Made by a program: the position numbers and the translations under genes. From positions 62,001 to 126,000 of the forward strand of contig NZ_PNEO01000009.1 in assembly GCF_002870125.1 (NCBI RefSeq): 64,000 nt of DNA. The letters are read 5' to 3'. Source of the DNA: Burkholderia sp. WAC0059 (GTDB lineage Bacteria; Pseudomonadota; Gammaproteobacteria; Burkholderiales; Burkholderiaceae). Under the pieces are notes generated by a model, which was not told the origin of the DNA, did not search any database, and saw only the letters and a list, made by a program, of their open reading frames with translations. Of this stretch, positions 26,360-35,738 are shown one piece after another (position 1 is the stretch's first letter; each line of letters opens with the position of its first letter).

Positions 26360-27391
26360 CTACACCGGCCAGAGCGGCCCGTCCTGCATCGCGCCGATCT
26401 GCTCGCGCAACTCGAGAATCCGGTCTTCCCAATAGCGCTGCGTGTTGAACCAGGGAAAGGCCGCCGGAAAGGCGGGGTCGTCCCAGCGCTGGGCAAGCCA
26501 GGCGCTGTAATGCACGAGCCTCAGCGTGCGCAGCGCCTCGACGAGATGCAGTTCGCGCGGCTCGAATTCGCAGAAGTCCTCGTAGCCGGCCAGCAGATCG
26601 GTAAGCGCGCGCGTCGCGGCGGGCCGCCCGTCGCCCGGCAGCAGCAGCCAGAGATCCTGCACGGCCGGCCCCATGCGGCTGTCGTCGAAATCGACGAAGT
26701 GGGGACCGGCGTCGGTCCAGAGCACGTTGCCCGGATGACAGTCGCCGTGCAGGCGCAGCGCGCGCACGTCGCCCGCGCGCTCGAACGCGGCCTCGACGCC
26801 CTCGAGCGCGAACGCGACGGCCGCCTGCCAGGCCGCGCGCACGTCGGCCGGAATGAAGTCGTGTTCGAGCAGCCAGTCTCTCGGCTCGAAGCCGAACGTG
26901 CGCAGATCGAGCGCCGGCCGCGCGCGATACGACTGACTCGCGCCGACCGCGTGAATCCGGCCGATGAAGCGGCCGAGCCATTCGAGCGTGTCGCTGCGGT
27001 CGAGCTCCGGCGCGCGGCCGCCGCGCCGCTCGAACAGGGCGAAGCGAAAGCCCTCGAATTCGTGCAGCGTGCGGCCGTCGTAAGTCAGCGCGGGCACCAC
27101 CGGAATCTCGCGTTCGACCAGCTCCGCGACGAACGCGTGCTCCTCGAGGATCGCCTCGTCGGACCAGCGTCCGGGCCGGTAGAACTTGGCGACGAGCGGC
27201 GGGCCGTCCTCGACGCCCACCTGATAGACGCGGTTTTCGTAGCTGTTGAGCGCGAGCAGGCGGCCGTCGGTGCGCCGACCGTCGGGCAGCAGCACGCTGT
27301 CGAGCGCGTCGAGCACGCACTCGGGCGTGAGCCGCGCGTACGGCGCGGTGGCCGCATCGCGCGGCGGCGGGGAAAGATCGTGGTCGTCCAT
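26360..27391 (-). CDS. srkA: SrkA-like stress response serine/threonine kinase
   Basis: A 343-residue protein of the YihE/SrkA branch of aminoglycoside-phosphotransferase-like kinases (E. coli SrkA, 328 residues, counters toxin-linked death after envelope stress). NSYENRVYQVG and LVAKFYRPGRW form the nucleotide and Lys region. LRLHGDCHPGNVLW is the catalytic loop, and FVDFDDSRMGPAVQDLW carries the metal-binding Asp. The ATG at 27391 lies where homologues start; the frame continues far upstream without a better site. In E. coli it is joined to dsbA, which is not seen here. Confidence 0.88.
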   Translation of the reverse strand: MDDHDLSPPPRDAATAPYARLTPECVLDALDSVLLPDGRRTDGRLLALNSYENRVYQVGVEDGPPLVAKFYRPGRWSDEAILEEHAFVAELVEREIPVVPALTYDGRTLHEFEGFRFALFERRGGRAPELDRSDTLEWLGRFIGRIHAVGASQSYRARPALDLRTFGFEPRDWLLEHDFIPADVRAAWQAAVAFALEGVEAAFERAGDVRALRLHGDCHPGNVLWTDAGPHFVDFDDSRMGPAVQDLWLLLPGDGRPAATRALTDLLAGYEDFCEFEPRELHLVEALRTLRLVHYSAWLAQRWDDPAFPAAFPWFNTQRYWEDRILELREQIGAMQDGPLWPV

Positions 27392-27468
27392 ATCCCCGCA
27401 TTGTGCCCGCATGGGCGCGATAACGCGACCGCGAACGTTCGTCGCCGACGAACCCGGCGCTTCGGGCT

Positions 27469-27681
27469 TCAGTGAACCTGGGCGCTGGCCGGACGAATCT
27501 GCTCGCCGGTGTCGATCAGGTCTTCGAGGAAAAAGGGTTCGGTGTTGAGTTCGGCCGATTCGCCGGGCTCGCCGGCGTACCAGGTCACCATTGCCATGTC
27601 GCCGAGAATGCGCATGACGATGCCGCGGGCGCCCGAAGGCACGGCAATGTGCATCGAGCGGACAATAGAACCGATTACCAT
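27469..27681 (-). CDS. Small conserved-looking protein of unknown function
   Basis: A 70-residue product (starts MVIGSIVRSMHIAVPSGARG, ends IRPASAQVH). GGGGAAA precedes the ATG at 27681. The first half is basic and hydrophobic with SH3-like spacing (GIVMRILGDMAMVTWY); the second half is strongly acidic (ELNTEPFFLEDLIDTGEQ). No signal peptide or membrane helix is visible. It is 77 bases upstream of srkA on the same strand. I do not recognise a family. Confidence 0.6.
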   Translation of the reverse strand: MVIGSIVRSMHIAVPSGARGIVMRILGDMAMVTWYAGEPGESAELNTEPFFLEDLIDTGEQIRPASAQVH

Positions 27682-28192
27682 GATGTTTCCCCGTTGCGAA
27701 CGCCGGCTTCGACTGCTCCAACCGCCGGTCGGCATTGACGATGACCGCAGCCTGGAGGCGGTGACGTTCGCGCACGGTCCGCGCGCATCGCGCTCCATCC
27801 TGCCCTGCCGGCCCCTTCTCGCGTGAGCCGTTTTCCGCATTGTTACCGTTTTGGGCCCGCGGGCAAAGCAAAAAAACAGCGGGCACGCCCCGCTTTCCGG
27901 ATGCTTTCGCGACATATTCCGGCAGCCGGATTTGTCACGAATACGGTTGACCTCGTCGGCACCCCGAAAGAAAGCAAAACGTAATGCCCGGGCCATCGGC
28001 AAAAACCCCGAGCCGCCCGCACAGACGACCCGCGAAGCCCGCGGGGCCGGGCTCGCTGCGCCCGTCGGCTGCACCGCCGCCGGACAGGATCGCGCCCCCA
28101 TCCGCGCCGCGCGTCTATACTCGAACGAGGCTGGCCCCGACAAAACAATCTCGCCGCCAGGCCGGCCGACAAAAATCAATCAGGAGACAACC
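27682..28192. other. Divergent intergenic region
   Basis: These 511 bases hold the promoters of the two small genes on either side. TATACT at 28116-28121 lies about 70 bases before the small membrane protein gene. GCCCGC near 27857 and GCGGGC near 27881 flank an A-rich loop and could form a stem. Frames in the region lack support. Confidence 0.4.
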
Positions 28193-28378
28193 ATGACAAC
28201 GTACTTCACGATCGGCGACCTCGTGATGGTCATTCCCATGGCATTTGCGGGCGCGCTGTTTCTCGGCGCGCTGCCGTGCGCCACGGAATTCAGGCACAAC
28301 GTGTTGCGCGTGATCGGCGCGCTGCTCGGCGTCGTCATCGCCTTCGCGCTCGTGGAAGGGCTGCCGCTGCTGATGTAG
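28193..28378 (+). CDS. Small inner-membrane protein
   Basis: A 61-residue protein with two predicted membrane helices (about 8-27 and 37-58) separated by the short charged loop ATEFRHN. CAGGAGA precedes the ATG at 28193 at good spacing, and a possible -10 box lies upstream. The function is unknown; it resembles small membrane proteins seen singly in Burkholderia chromosomes. The neighbouring aldo-keto reductase gene converges with it. Confidence 0.68.
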   Translation: MTTYFTIGDLVMVIPMAFAGALFLGALPCATEFRHNVLRVIGALLGVVIAFALVEGLPLLM

Positions 28379-28477
28379 AGGTCGCGAAGGCGAACGAATC
28401 GAATCCGCCCGCGCAATGAAAAAACCGCCACGCGGTATGCGCGGCGGCTTCGGCGGCAAGAAGAAAACCGCGCCCGT

Positions 28478-29521
28478 TCAGACGCGCTGGTCGGTGGACG
28501 GCTTCTCCCACAGGTTGATGCCGCCCTCGGTCGCGTAACGGTCGATCTCGGCCAGCTCCTCGGCCGAGAACTCGAGGTTCTTCAGCGCGCCGACGTTCTC
28601 GCGCACCTGCTCCGCGCGGCTCGCGCCGATCAGCGCCGAGGTCACGCGGCCGCCGCGCAGCGTCCAGGCGATCGCCATCTGCGCGAGGCTCTGGCCGCGC
28701 CGCTTCGCGATCTCGTCGAGCTTGCGCACGTGCTCGATGTTCTGGCCGCTCAGGTGCTCGGCCTTCAGCGAGCCGCCGCCGGGACGGTTCACGCGCGCGT
28801 CCTGCGGCACGCCGTTCAGATACTTGTTGGTGAGCAGCCCCTGCGCGAGCGGCGTGAACGCGATGCTGCCGGCACCCACTTCGTCGAGCGCGTCGAGCAG
28901 CCCCTGCTCGATCCAGCGATTCAGCAGGTTGTAGGACGGCTGGTGAATCAGGAGCGGCACCTTGTACCCGGCAAGCAGCTTCGCTATCTCGCGCGTCTTC
29001 GCCGGCGAATACGACGAAATGCCGACATAGAGCGCCTTGCCCTGCTGGACCGCGCTCGCCAGCGCGCCGGCCGTTTCCTCGAGCGGCGTGTCCGCGTCGA
29101 AGCGGTGCGAGTAGAAGATGTCGACGTAGTCGAGACCCATGCGCTGCAGGCTCTGGTCGAGGCTCGCGAGCACGTACTTGCGCGAGCCGCCGCCGCTGCC
29201 GTACGGGCCCGGCCACATGTTCCAGCCGGCCTTCGACGAAATCAGCAGCTCGTCGCGATACGGACGGAAATCGTCCTTGAAAATGCGGCCGAAATTGGTT
29301 TCGGCGCTGCCGAACGGCGGGCCGTAGTTGTTGGCGAGGTCGAAATGCGTGATGCCCAGGTCGAACGCGGTGCGCAGGATTTCGCGCTGCGTGGCGATCG
29401 GCGTGGTGTCGCCGAAGTTGTGCCACAAGCCCAGCGACAGCGCCGGCAGCTTGAGCCCCGACTTGCCGCAAAACCGGTATTGCATGTCCGAATAGCGTTC
29501 TGAAGCTGCTTCGTAGCCCAT
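28478..29521 (-). CDS. Aldo-keto reductase, L-glyceraldehyde 3-phosphate reductase type
   Basis: A 347-residue NADPH-dependent aldo-keto reductase, matching E. coli YghZ/GpR (346 residues), which reduces L-glyceraldehyde 3-phosphate and methylglyoxal. The catalytic tetrad is visible: Asp and Tyr in HFDLANNYGPPFGSAE, Lys in LISSKAGW and His in DIFYSHR. Near the C-terminus SALIGASRAEQVRENV binds the cofactor phosphate. The ATG at 29521 was chosen because MGYEAASERY fits the family N-terminus. No operon partner is evident. Confidence 0.92.
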   Translation of the reverse strand: MGYEAASERYSDMQYRFCGKSGLKLPALSLGLWHNFGDTTPIATQREILRTAFDLGITHFDLANNYGPPFGSAETNFGRIFKDDFRPYRDELLISSKAGWNMWPGPYGSGGGSRKYVLASLDQSLQRMGLDYVDIFYSHRFDADTPLEETAGALASAVQQGKALYVGISSYSPAKTREIAKLLAGYKVPLLIHQPSYNLLNRWIEQGLLDALDEVGAGSIAFTPLAQGLLTNKYLNGVPQDARVNRPGGGSLKAEHLSGQNIEHVRKLDEIAKRRGQSLAQMAIAWTLRGGRVTSALIGASRAEQVRENVGALKNLEFSAEELAEIDRYATEGGINLWEKPSTDQRV

Positions 29522-29723
29522 TGCCTGAATCCTCGACGAAACGAAAAACCGGGAGAAAGAAAAGAAAGGACCGGCGGCCGCGCGGGACCGCATGGCATGA
29601 CAGCGCGTCGCGCGATGCAACGGCGGCGCGCCCGCGGCCGGCGCAAGACGCGGCGACGGACGCGCTATGTTAGCCAATCCGCGCGCCGTGTGCAGACGCG
29701 GCGGCAGCCTCTGCCGGATCGGT

Positions 29724-30485
29724 TCAGAGCGGGATTTCGGGCATCGACGCAGTGCGCGTGCCGGGCAGCGGCACGTTGCTCGCGCCGTGGTAGGTGAAGA
29801 CGAGCGAATATTTCACGTCGCGGCTCTCGTTGCGGCCGGCCGAATGCAGCGTGTTGCAATGGAAGAACACCACGTCGCCGGCATGCAGCGGCGGCGCGAT
29901 CGCCTTGCCGATCCACGCCTCGTTTTCGGGCAGATCGGAGCGGAAGAACTTCGCCGCGTCGAACGAGGTCGAAGTGAACGTCGCCTCGTGCGAGCCGGGC
30001 ACGAACCAGAGGCCGCCGTTCTCGACGGTCTCGTCGCCGAGCGCGAGCCAGACCGAGACGAGATCGTCGCGCTCGAACGACCAGTAGCGCACGTCGCGAT
30101 GCCAGCCCGTGAGGCTGCCGTAATCGGGATGCTTCGTCATCACGCAGTTGTGATGCGCGCGCGAGAGCACGGGCTGCTCGCCGAAGTAAAGCTCCATCCA
30201 GCCGCGAATTTCCGGCGACGCCGCCCACTCGCGGAAGAGCGCATGCCGCGACCAGGCGTCGAGCAGGCGGCGCACCGTGTGGCCGCCCAGCGCGTCCTTC
30301 GACTCGGGCGCGCCCGGATAGCGCAGGTCCGCCTCGAATTCGAGCGGCGCCGCGGCTTCTTGCAACTGCTGCATGGCGGTACGCCGGATTTCGCCGCAGC
30401 GCTCCGGCGCGACGAGCCCCGGCACGATCACGAAGCCGCGCTCGCGCAACTGCTGGACCTGTTCTTTCTTCGACTGGACTGACAT
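29724..30485 (-). CDS. Phytanoyl-CoA dioxygenase family protein
   Basis: A 253-residue member of the PhyH family of Fe(II)/2-oxoglutarate-dependent oxygenases. The iron-binding triad is HRD in GWHRDVRYW plus the His in CNTLHSAGRNES, with the Arg three residues later placed to bind 2-oxoglutarate. GLWFVPGSHEATF is the conserved strand before the second half. Bacterial members hydroxylate varied small molecules, so the substrate is open. GGAAGT precedes the ATG at 30485. It stands alone between the aldo-keto reductase and metK. Confidence 0.88.
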   Translation of the reverse strand: MSVQSKKEQVQQLRERGFVIVPGLVAPERCGEIRRTAMQQLQEAAAPLEFEADLRYPGAPESKDALGGHTVRRLLDAWSRHALFREWAASPEIRGWMELYFGEQPVLSRAHHNCVMTKHPDYGSLTGWHRDVRYWSFERDDLVSVWLALGDETVENGGLWFVPGSHEATFTSTSFDAAKFFRSDLPENEAWIGKAIAPPLHAGDVVFFHCNTLHSAGRNESRDVKYSLVFTYHGASNVPLPGTRTASMPEIPL

Positions 30486-30917
30486 GGGACTTCCGTTATC
30501 TTGAGTTCGGATGCGGGCCGCATCGACGCCGGTCTGCTCTGCACGCGCCGGCGACGCCAGATTGTAAGGCCGCCGAAGCCGGCCCGGCGAAGCGGATACC
30601 CCGACTGAGGCAAAATGCGCGCCGCCGCGATCCCGCCCGTCGCGGGTATGCCCCGACTTTTGGACGTCACGATTCGCGTGTAGCCTGAATGCATGTCGTA
30701 CGCATCCGTTCCGGCCTTTCGTTTCTCCGTCCGCTCCCTCCGTCTGCTCCCCTTTTCCCGGCAAGGCCGCGCCGACTCCGGCCTCCCGGCGACCCTCCGC
30801 GTTGCCGCCGCCCGACGGCGCGTCCGTCCCGCTCCGGCATTGAATCCGCCACAGGCACGTCCGCTGCTTCGTTTCATGTCCCGCGTGTCGCGCCTTTCGA
30901 CTTCCGGCTAACCGACC
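30486..30917. other. Divergent intergenic region
   Basis: About 430 bases between the dioxygenase gene and a weakly supported plus-strand frame. A 72-codon frame at 30693-30911 is Arg-rich and lacks a ribosome site. No strong promoter or repeat is visible. Confidence 0.35.
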
Positions 30918-31283
30918 ATGTCCGCTTTCCTCGATACCCGTTTCACCCGCGCCGCCCTGAACGCCGCGCGGCCTGCGCGCCGCCATCTGGTGCGCGCGCT
31001 CCGGCATCACGCGGCGCGCAGTCGCGCACTCGCGGCGCAGGTACGCGAAGCGAAGCCCGTCGACGGCATGCGCGCCTGGTTTCGCGCCTTTTTCTCCGTG
31101 CTGCGCGTGCGCGCCGGCGCGCGTCATTTCTCGCTGCGCACGCTGATGCACCGGCCGGCCACGCCGCTGCGCGCGCCGACTTCGCCCGCGCCGGCCGACG
31201 ACCCGTCCCGCGCCCCGCGCGGGCGCCGCCCGCGCCGGACGGTTCCGGGCGGCGCGGGCTGGTTCGCGTTCGCCATGCGTTAA
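30918..31283 (+). CDS. Hypothetical basic protein (weak)
   Basis: A possible 121-residue protein with 24 or so arginines, a central hydrophobic patch (AWFRAFFSVLRVR) and a Pro/Arg-rich tail. There is no good ribosome site and no recognisable motif. It ends shortly before the metK-side terminator in the convergent direction. GC-rich DNA produces such frames by chance, so I list it with low confidence. Confidence 0.33.
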   Translation: MSAFLDTRFTRAALNAARPARRHLVRALRHHAARSRALAAQVREAKPVDGMRAWFRAFFSVLRVRAGARHFSLRTLMHRPATPLRAPTSPAPADDPSRAPRGRRPRRTVPGGAGWFAFAMR

Positions 31284-31356
31284 TCGCGACGGCTGGAGCG
31301 CGCCGCCTCTCGCCTACATCTCGCCCGCCCTTTCACACGGACGGCCCGCGAAAAAA

Positions 31357-31396
31357 CAAAACCTCGCGCGGATCACCGTCCGCGCGAGGTTTTTCA
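31357..31396. terminator. Bidirectional terminator downstream of metK
   Basis: CCTCGCGCGGA and TCCGCGCGAGG form an 11-bp stem with a 6-base loop. It has AAAACAAAA on the left and TTTTT on the right, so it works in both directions. Confidence 0.88.
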
Positions 31397-31451
31397 CATC
31401 AAGGTCCACCGGGCGCGCAGCCATCGCGGCCGCGCGCCCGCCGGCCGGCAA

Positions 31452-32639
31452 TTACGCGAGCGCCGCCACCGGCGTGGTGCCGGCCGCTTCGGCCAGCGCG
31501 ATCGCCTTGTCGGTCGCTTCCCACGAGAATTCCGGCTCGTCGCGGCCGAAGTGGCCGTAAGCCGCCGTCTTCTCGTAGATCGGGCGCAGCAGGTCGAGCA
31601 TCTGGACGATGCCCTTCGGACGCAGATCGAAATGCTCGCCGACGAGCTTCGTGATGGTCGCGTCGGACACCTTGCCCGTGCCGAACGTGTTGACCATGAC
31701 CGAGGTCGGCTGCGCCACGCCGATCGCGTACGACACCTGGATCAGGCAGCGCGAGGCGAGGCCCGCCGCGACGATGTTCTTCGCCACGTAGCGGCCCGCG
31801 TATGCAGCCGAGCGGTCGACCTTCGAGGGGTCCTTGCCCGAGAACGCGCCGCCGCCGTGCGGCGCCGCGCCGCCGTAGGTGTCGACGATGATCTTGCGGC
31901 CCGTCAAACCGCAGTCGCCCTGCGGGCCGCCGATCACGAACCGGCCGGTCGGGTTCACGAGGTACTTGATTTCGCCCTTCACGAGCTCGGCCGGCAGCAC
32001 CGGCTTGATGACCTCCTCGATCACGGCTTCGCGCAGCGCCGCGAGCTCGATGTCCGGCGCGTGCTGCGTCGAGAGCACGACGGTGTCGATCGAATGCGGC
32101 TTGCCGTCGACGTAGCGCACCGTGACCTGCGACTTCGCGTCCGGACGCAGCCAGGGCAGGCGGCCGTCGCGGCGCAGGTTCGACTGGCGCTCGACGAGGC
32201 GGTGCGAAAGATAGATCGGCAGCGGCATCAGTTCGGGCGTTTCGTCGCACGCGTAGCCGAACATCAGGCCCTGGTCGCCCGCGCCCTGGTCGAGGTTGTT
32301 GTCGTGCGCGCGATTCACGCCCTGGGCGATGTCCGGCGACTGCTTGTCGTAGGCGACGAGCACCGCGCAGCCCTTGTAGTCGATGCCGTAGTCGGTATTG
32401 TCGTAGCCGATGCGCTTGATCGTGTCGCGCGCGACCTGGATGTAGTCGACGTTCGCGGTCGTCGTGATTTCGCCGGCGAGCACGACGAGACCCGTGTTGC
32501 ACAGCGTTTCGGCGGCAACGCGCGAGTACTTGTCCTGCGTGAGGATGGCGTCGAGGATGGCGTCCGAGATCTGGTCGGCGACCTTGTCCGGATGGCCTTC
32601 GGAAACGGATTCGGAAGTGAAGAAGTAGTCGTTTGCCAC
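31452..32639 (-). CDS. metK: S-adenosylmethionine synthetase
   Basis: MetK makes SAM from methionine and ATP. The 395-residue protein has the family motifs [15 protein letters not shown] at the start, [12 protein letters not shown] near 120 and the P-loop-like [19 protein letters not shown] near 265. The start codon is a GTG at 32639 ([14 protein letters not shown] follows) with CAGGAG upstream. A ~170-nt leader with a stem-loop precedes it. It supplies the ligand for the SAM-II riboswitch found at metX. Confidence 0.97.
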   Translation of the reverse strand: MANDYFFTSESVSEGHPDKVADQISDAILDAILTQDKYSRVAAETLCNTGLVVLAGEITTTANVDYIQVARDTIKRIGYDNTDYGIDYKGCAVLVAYDKQSPDIAQGVNRAHDNNLDQGAGDQGLMFGYACDETPELMPLPIYLSHRLVERQSNLRRDGRLPWLRPDAKSQVTVRYVDGKPHSIDTVVLSTQHAPDIELAALREAVIEEVIKPVLPAELVKGEIKYLVNPTGRFVIGGPQGDCGLTGRKIIVDTYGGAAPHGGGAFSGKDPSKVDRSAAYAGRYVAKNIVAAGLASRCLIQVSYAIGVAQPTSVMVNTFGTGKVSDATITKLVGEHFDLRPKGIVQMLDLLRPIYEKTAAYGHFGRDEPEFSWEATDKAIALAEAAGTTPVAALA

Positions 32640-32820
32640 TTTTGGACTCCTGCTGCTACTGACTGGTTACGGTTGAGCTTCACGTAGCCAGCTTCGAAGT
32701 CCCGAAGTGGCGACGCTTTAGCGGATTACCTGCCCGACCCGCGCGCCCTTCTGTATGGATGCCGCGCGAACCGGCTTCGCCCCGCAAGTTGTCTATTAAC
32801 TCGGCGAAGACCGTATTATA
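32640..32820 (-). promoter_or_regulatory. metK promoter and leader
   Basis: TATAAT on the minus strand (32820-32815) is a perfect -10 box but has no good -35. Transcription from there gives a leader of about 170 nt. It contains a 9-bp stem with one mismatch (CTGGCTACG at 32691-32683, CGTAACCAG at 32671-32663). The sequence CGCTAAAGCG occurs in the leader but the rest of the SAM-II consensus does not. Confidence 0.45.
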
Positions 32821-32913
32821 GCGACTTCGTTTATTTGCCGCAGAGTGATTATCCGTGCAGTCCTTCGTCGCCGCCCGTCCGGTCCGCTCCCGCCCGCCGC
32901 ACGGAGCCCCGAC

Positions 32914-33786
32914 ATGCTGAGCCGACTCGGCATCGGCCTGCTCAAGCTGTTCGCCGTCCTGCCGTACGGCTTCGTCGCCCGCCTCGGCGACGCGCTCGGC
33001 TGGCTGCTCTACAGGATTCCGAGCCGGCGCAGGCGCATCGTCCACATCAACCTCAAGCTCTGCTTTCCCGAGTGGAGCGACGCGCGCCGCGAGGAGGTGG
33101 CCGCGCTGCACTTCCGGCACGTGATCCGCAGCTATCTGGAACGCAGCGTCCAGTGGTTCGGCTCGGCGAAGAAGCTCGAGAAGCTCGTCGAACTCGACAG
33201 CGCCGTCGACCTGACCGACCCCGACCTGCCGCCGACGCTCTTCCTCGGCCTGCACTTCGTCGGCATCGAGGCCGGCTCGATGTTCCTCAACTACTCGCTG
33301 CACCGGCCGTGCGGGTCGCTCTACCAGCCGATGTCGAACCCCGAGCTCGAAGCCGCCGCGAAGGCGGGCCGCAGCCGCTTCGGCGCCGAAATGGTGAGCC
33401 GCGCGGACAGCGCGCGCGTCGTGCTGCGCTGGCTGCGCGACCGCAAGCCGGTGATGCTCGGCGCCGACATGGACTACGGCATGCGCAATTCGACGTTCGT
33501 GCCGTTCTTCGGCGTGCCGACCTGCACGCTGACGGCCGTCGGCCGGCTCGCGAAGACGGGCCGGGCGCAGGTGGTGCCGTTCATCGGCGAGGTGCTGCCG
33601 AACTATCGCGGCTACCGGCTCAAGGTATTCAAGCCCTGGGACAACTACCCGACCGGCAACGACGAGGCCGACGCGCGCCGGATGAACGCGTTCCTCGAAG
33701 AGCAGATCCCGCAGCTCCCCGAGCAGTACTACTGGGTGCACAAGCGCTTCAAGACCCGGCCGCCGGGCGAGCCGGGCTTCTATTGA
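32914..33786 (+). CDS. LpxL/LpxM-family lipid A acyltransferase
   Basis: A 290-residue acyltransferase of the HtrB/LpxL superfamily, which adds secondary acyl chains to lipid A at the cytoplasmic face of the inner membrane. An N-terminal hydrophobic anchor ([19 protein letters not shown]) precedes the catalytic HX4E motif (LHFVGIEAG). Later motifs include [19 protein letters not shown] and the FxP-type segment [14 protein letters not shown]. The ATG at 32914 fits family length. It diverges from metK and is followed by dapF, which has its own promoter. Confidence 0.88.
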   Translation: MLSRLGIGLLKLFAVLPYGFVARLGDALGWLLYRIPSRRRRIVHINLKLCFPEWSDARREEVAALHFRHVIRSYLERSVQWFGSAKKLEKLVELDSAVDLTDPDLPPTLFLGLHFVGIEAGSMFLNYSLHRPCGSLYQPMSNPELEAAAKAGRSRFGAEMVSRADSARVVLRWLRDRKPVMLGADMDYGMRNSTFVPFFGVPTCTLTAVGRLAKTGRAQVVPFIGEVLPNYRGYRLKVFKPWDNYPTGNDEADARRMNAFLEEQIPQLPEQYYWVHKRFKTRPPGEPGFY

Positions 33787-33952
33787 GGCGTCGGCCTGCG
33801 GTGTCCGCCAGTCCGCGACGCGGCGCCCGCGCAGACCCGCGAACCGCGCCCGCGGGCCCCGCCGTTCCGGCGGCGGCGCGACCGGAGCGAGGCGCTTCGC
33901 GCGGGCGGCGCCCGCTTCCCGAAGAACGCGCGGCGAAGGCCCGTGCGTCACT

Positions 33953-33958
33953 TACAAT
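33953..33958 (+). promoter_or_regulatory. -10 box very close to the dapF start
   Basis: TACAAT ends only six bases before the dapF ATG at 33965. If it is used, transcription would start at or next to the A of the start codon and give a leaderless or nearly leaderless mRNA. Confidence 0.4.
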
Positions 33959-33964
33959 AGCGGG

Positions 33965-34837
33965 ATGAAACTGAATTTCACCAAAATGCACGGCGCGGGC
34001 AACGACTTCGTCGTGCTCGACGGCTACACCCGGCCGCTCGCGCTGACGCCCGCGCAAGTCCGCGCGCTCGCCGACCGGCATTTCGGCGTCGGCGCGGACC
34101 AGTTGCTGCTGGTCGAGAAGCCGACCGTGGACGGCGCCGATTTCCGCTACCGCATCTTCAACTGCGACGGCGGCGAGGTCGAGCATTGCGGCAACGGCGC
34201 GCGCTGCTTCGTGCGCTTCGTGCGCGAACGGAAGCTGACCGATGCGCGCAGCGTCCGCGTGCAGGTGCAGAACGGCATCATCACGCTCGTCATGCAGGAA
34301 AACGGCGAGGTCGTCGTCGACATGGGCCGCCCCGTGTTCGAGCCGTCGCGCGTGCCGTTCGACGCCGCCGGGCTCGACGGCCGGCGCGAGGGCAACGATA
34401 CGCTCTGGCCGCTCGACGTGAACGGACAAACCCGCTGGATCTCGGCCGTCTCGATGGGCAACCCGCACGCCGTGCAGATCGTCGACGACGTCGAGGCATT
34501 CTCCGTGGCGGCCGACGGCCCGGCCATCGAATCGCACGCGCGCTTCCCGCGGCGGGTCAACGCCGGCTTCATGCAGATCGTCTCGCGTAACGCCATCCGC
34601 CTGCGCGTCCACGAGCGAGGCGCCGGCGAAACGCTCGCCTGCGGCACCGGCGCCTGCGCGGCGGTCGCCTCGGGCATCCGGCGCGGCCTGCTCGACACGC
34701 CCGTGACGGTGCACACGCACGGCGGCGTGCTGACGATCGCCTGGGACGGCGCGCGCGACGAAGCCGCGCCGCTGACGATGGCGGGCCCGGCGACGACCGT
34801 GTTCGAAGGCGAAATCGAGCTGAAAGACGAACTGTGA
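33965..34837 (+). CDS. dapF: Diaminopimelate epimerase
   Basis: DapF converts LL- to meso-diaminopimelate for lysine and peptidoglycan synthesis. The 290-residue protein starts [19 protein letters not shown], as expected. The two catalytic cysteines are Cys75 in EHCGNGARC and the one in [12 protein letters not shown]. Both substrate-binding halves are present. It heads dapF-DUF484-xerC, an order also found in E. coli (dapF-yigA-xerC). Confidence 0.97.
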   Translation: MKLNFTKMHGAGNDFVVLDGYTRPLALTPAQVRALADRHFGVGADQLLLVEKPTVDGADFRYRIFNCDGGEVEHCGNGARCFVRFVRERKLTDARSVRVQVQNGIITLVMQENGEVVVDMGRPVFEPSRVPFDAAGLDGRREGNDTLWPLDVNGQTRWISAVSMGNPHAVQIVDDVEAFSVAADGPAIESHARFPRRVNAGFMQIVSRNAIRLRVHERGAGETLACGTGACAAVASGIRRGLLDTPVTVHTHGGVLTIAWDGARDEAAPLTMAGPATTVFEGEIELKDEL

Positions 34838-34993
34838 AACGCGCGATGAGACGCGCAGTGAAACGAACGGGCGGCAAGCCGCGCCCGGCAGCGCTCGCCG
34901 CAGCCGGACGCGACAGCAGCACCCGACCGAACCCCGGCCAGCGAGCCGGCCCCGATGTCCCGATGCGCCCGCGGCGCACCTGAAGCCGAAACC

Positions 34994-35698
34994 ATGAACG
35001 ATCGCGAAGTCGCCGAATATCTGCTGGCCAACCCCGATTTCTTCGTCGAGCACGCCGAGCTGCTGACGACGCTGCGCCTCGGCAACCCGCACGGCAAAGC
35101 CGCCGTGTCGTTGCAGGAGCGGCAGATGGAGATGCTGCGCGACAAGAACAAGCACCTCGAACGGCGCCTGTCCGAACTGCTGCGCTACGGCCACGAAAAC
35201 GACAGCATCAGCGCGAAGTTCGGCCGCTGGACCACGCGCGTGATCGCCGAGCGCGACCCGCACGCGCTGCCGCGCACCATCGCGCAGGGCCTCTGCGACG
35301 TGTTCGAGGTGCCGCAGGCGGCGCTGCGCGTCTGGGACATCGCCGACGCCTATACGCAATCGGACTTCGCGCGCCATACGGGCGAGGAAGTGCGGCTCTT
35401 CGCGAACAGCCTCGCGACGCCCTATTGCGGCGCGAACACCGGCTTCGAGGCCGCCCAGTGGCTCGACGCCTCGCCGTTCGGCGTCGCGGCGCCGGGCACG
35501 GCCGGCGCCGCGCGGGCCGAATCCGTCGTGCTCGTCGCGCTGCGCGACCCGCACACCGAGCCGCAGGCGAACGCGTTCGGCCTGCTCGTGCTGGGCTCGC
35601 CCGATCCGCGCCGGTTCCACGACGGCATGGCGACCGACTTCCTCACGCAGATCGGCGCGCTCGCGAGCGCGGCGCTCACGCGCCTGCTGCCGCACTGA
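34994..35698 (+). CDS. DUF484 family protein (YigA-like)
   Basis: A 234-residue DUF484 protein. The N-terminus NDREVAEYLLANPDFFVEH is the family signature, followed by a coiled coil (LQERQMEMLRDKNKHLERRL) and a GAF-like domain (about 75-230). The biochemical role is unknown; its constant place between dapF and xerC is the main clue. The ATG at 34994 was chosen because the signature begins there. Confidence 0.9.
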   Translation: MNDREVAEYLLANPDFFVEHAELLTTLRLGNPHGKAAVSLQERQMEMLRDKNKHLERRLSELLRYGHENDSISAKFGRWTTRVIAERDPHALPRTIAQGLCDVFEVPQAALRVWDIADAYTQSDFARHTGEEVRLFANSLATPYCGANTGFEAAQWLDASPFGVAAPGTAGAARAESVVLVALRDPHTEPQANAFGLLVLGSPDPRRFHDGMATDFLTQIGALASAALTRLLPH

Positions 35699-35738
35699 CC
35701 GCGCCCGACGACAACCGCCCCTCGCCCCGCAACCCGAC

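Noticed and set aside
32700..32760. SAM-II riboswitch before metK, because CGCTAAAGCG occurs there
   Set aside because: The AAAUG block before GCUAAA and the P1 stem with its GAUUU loop are missing.
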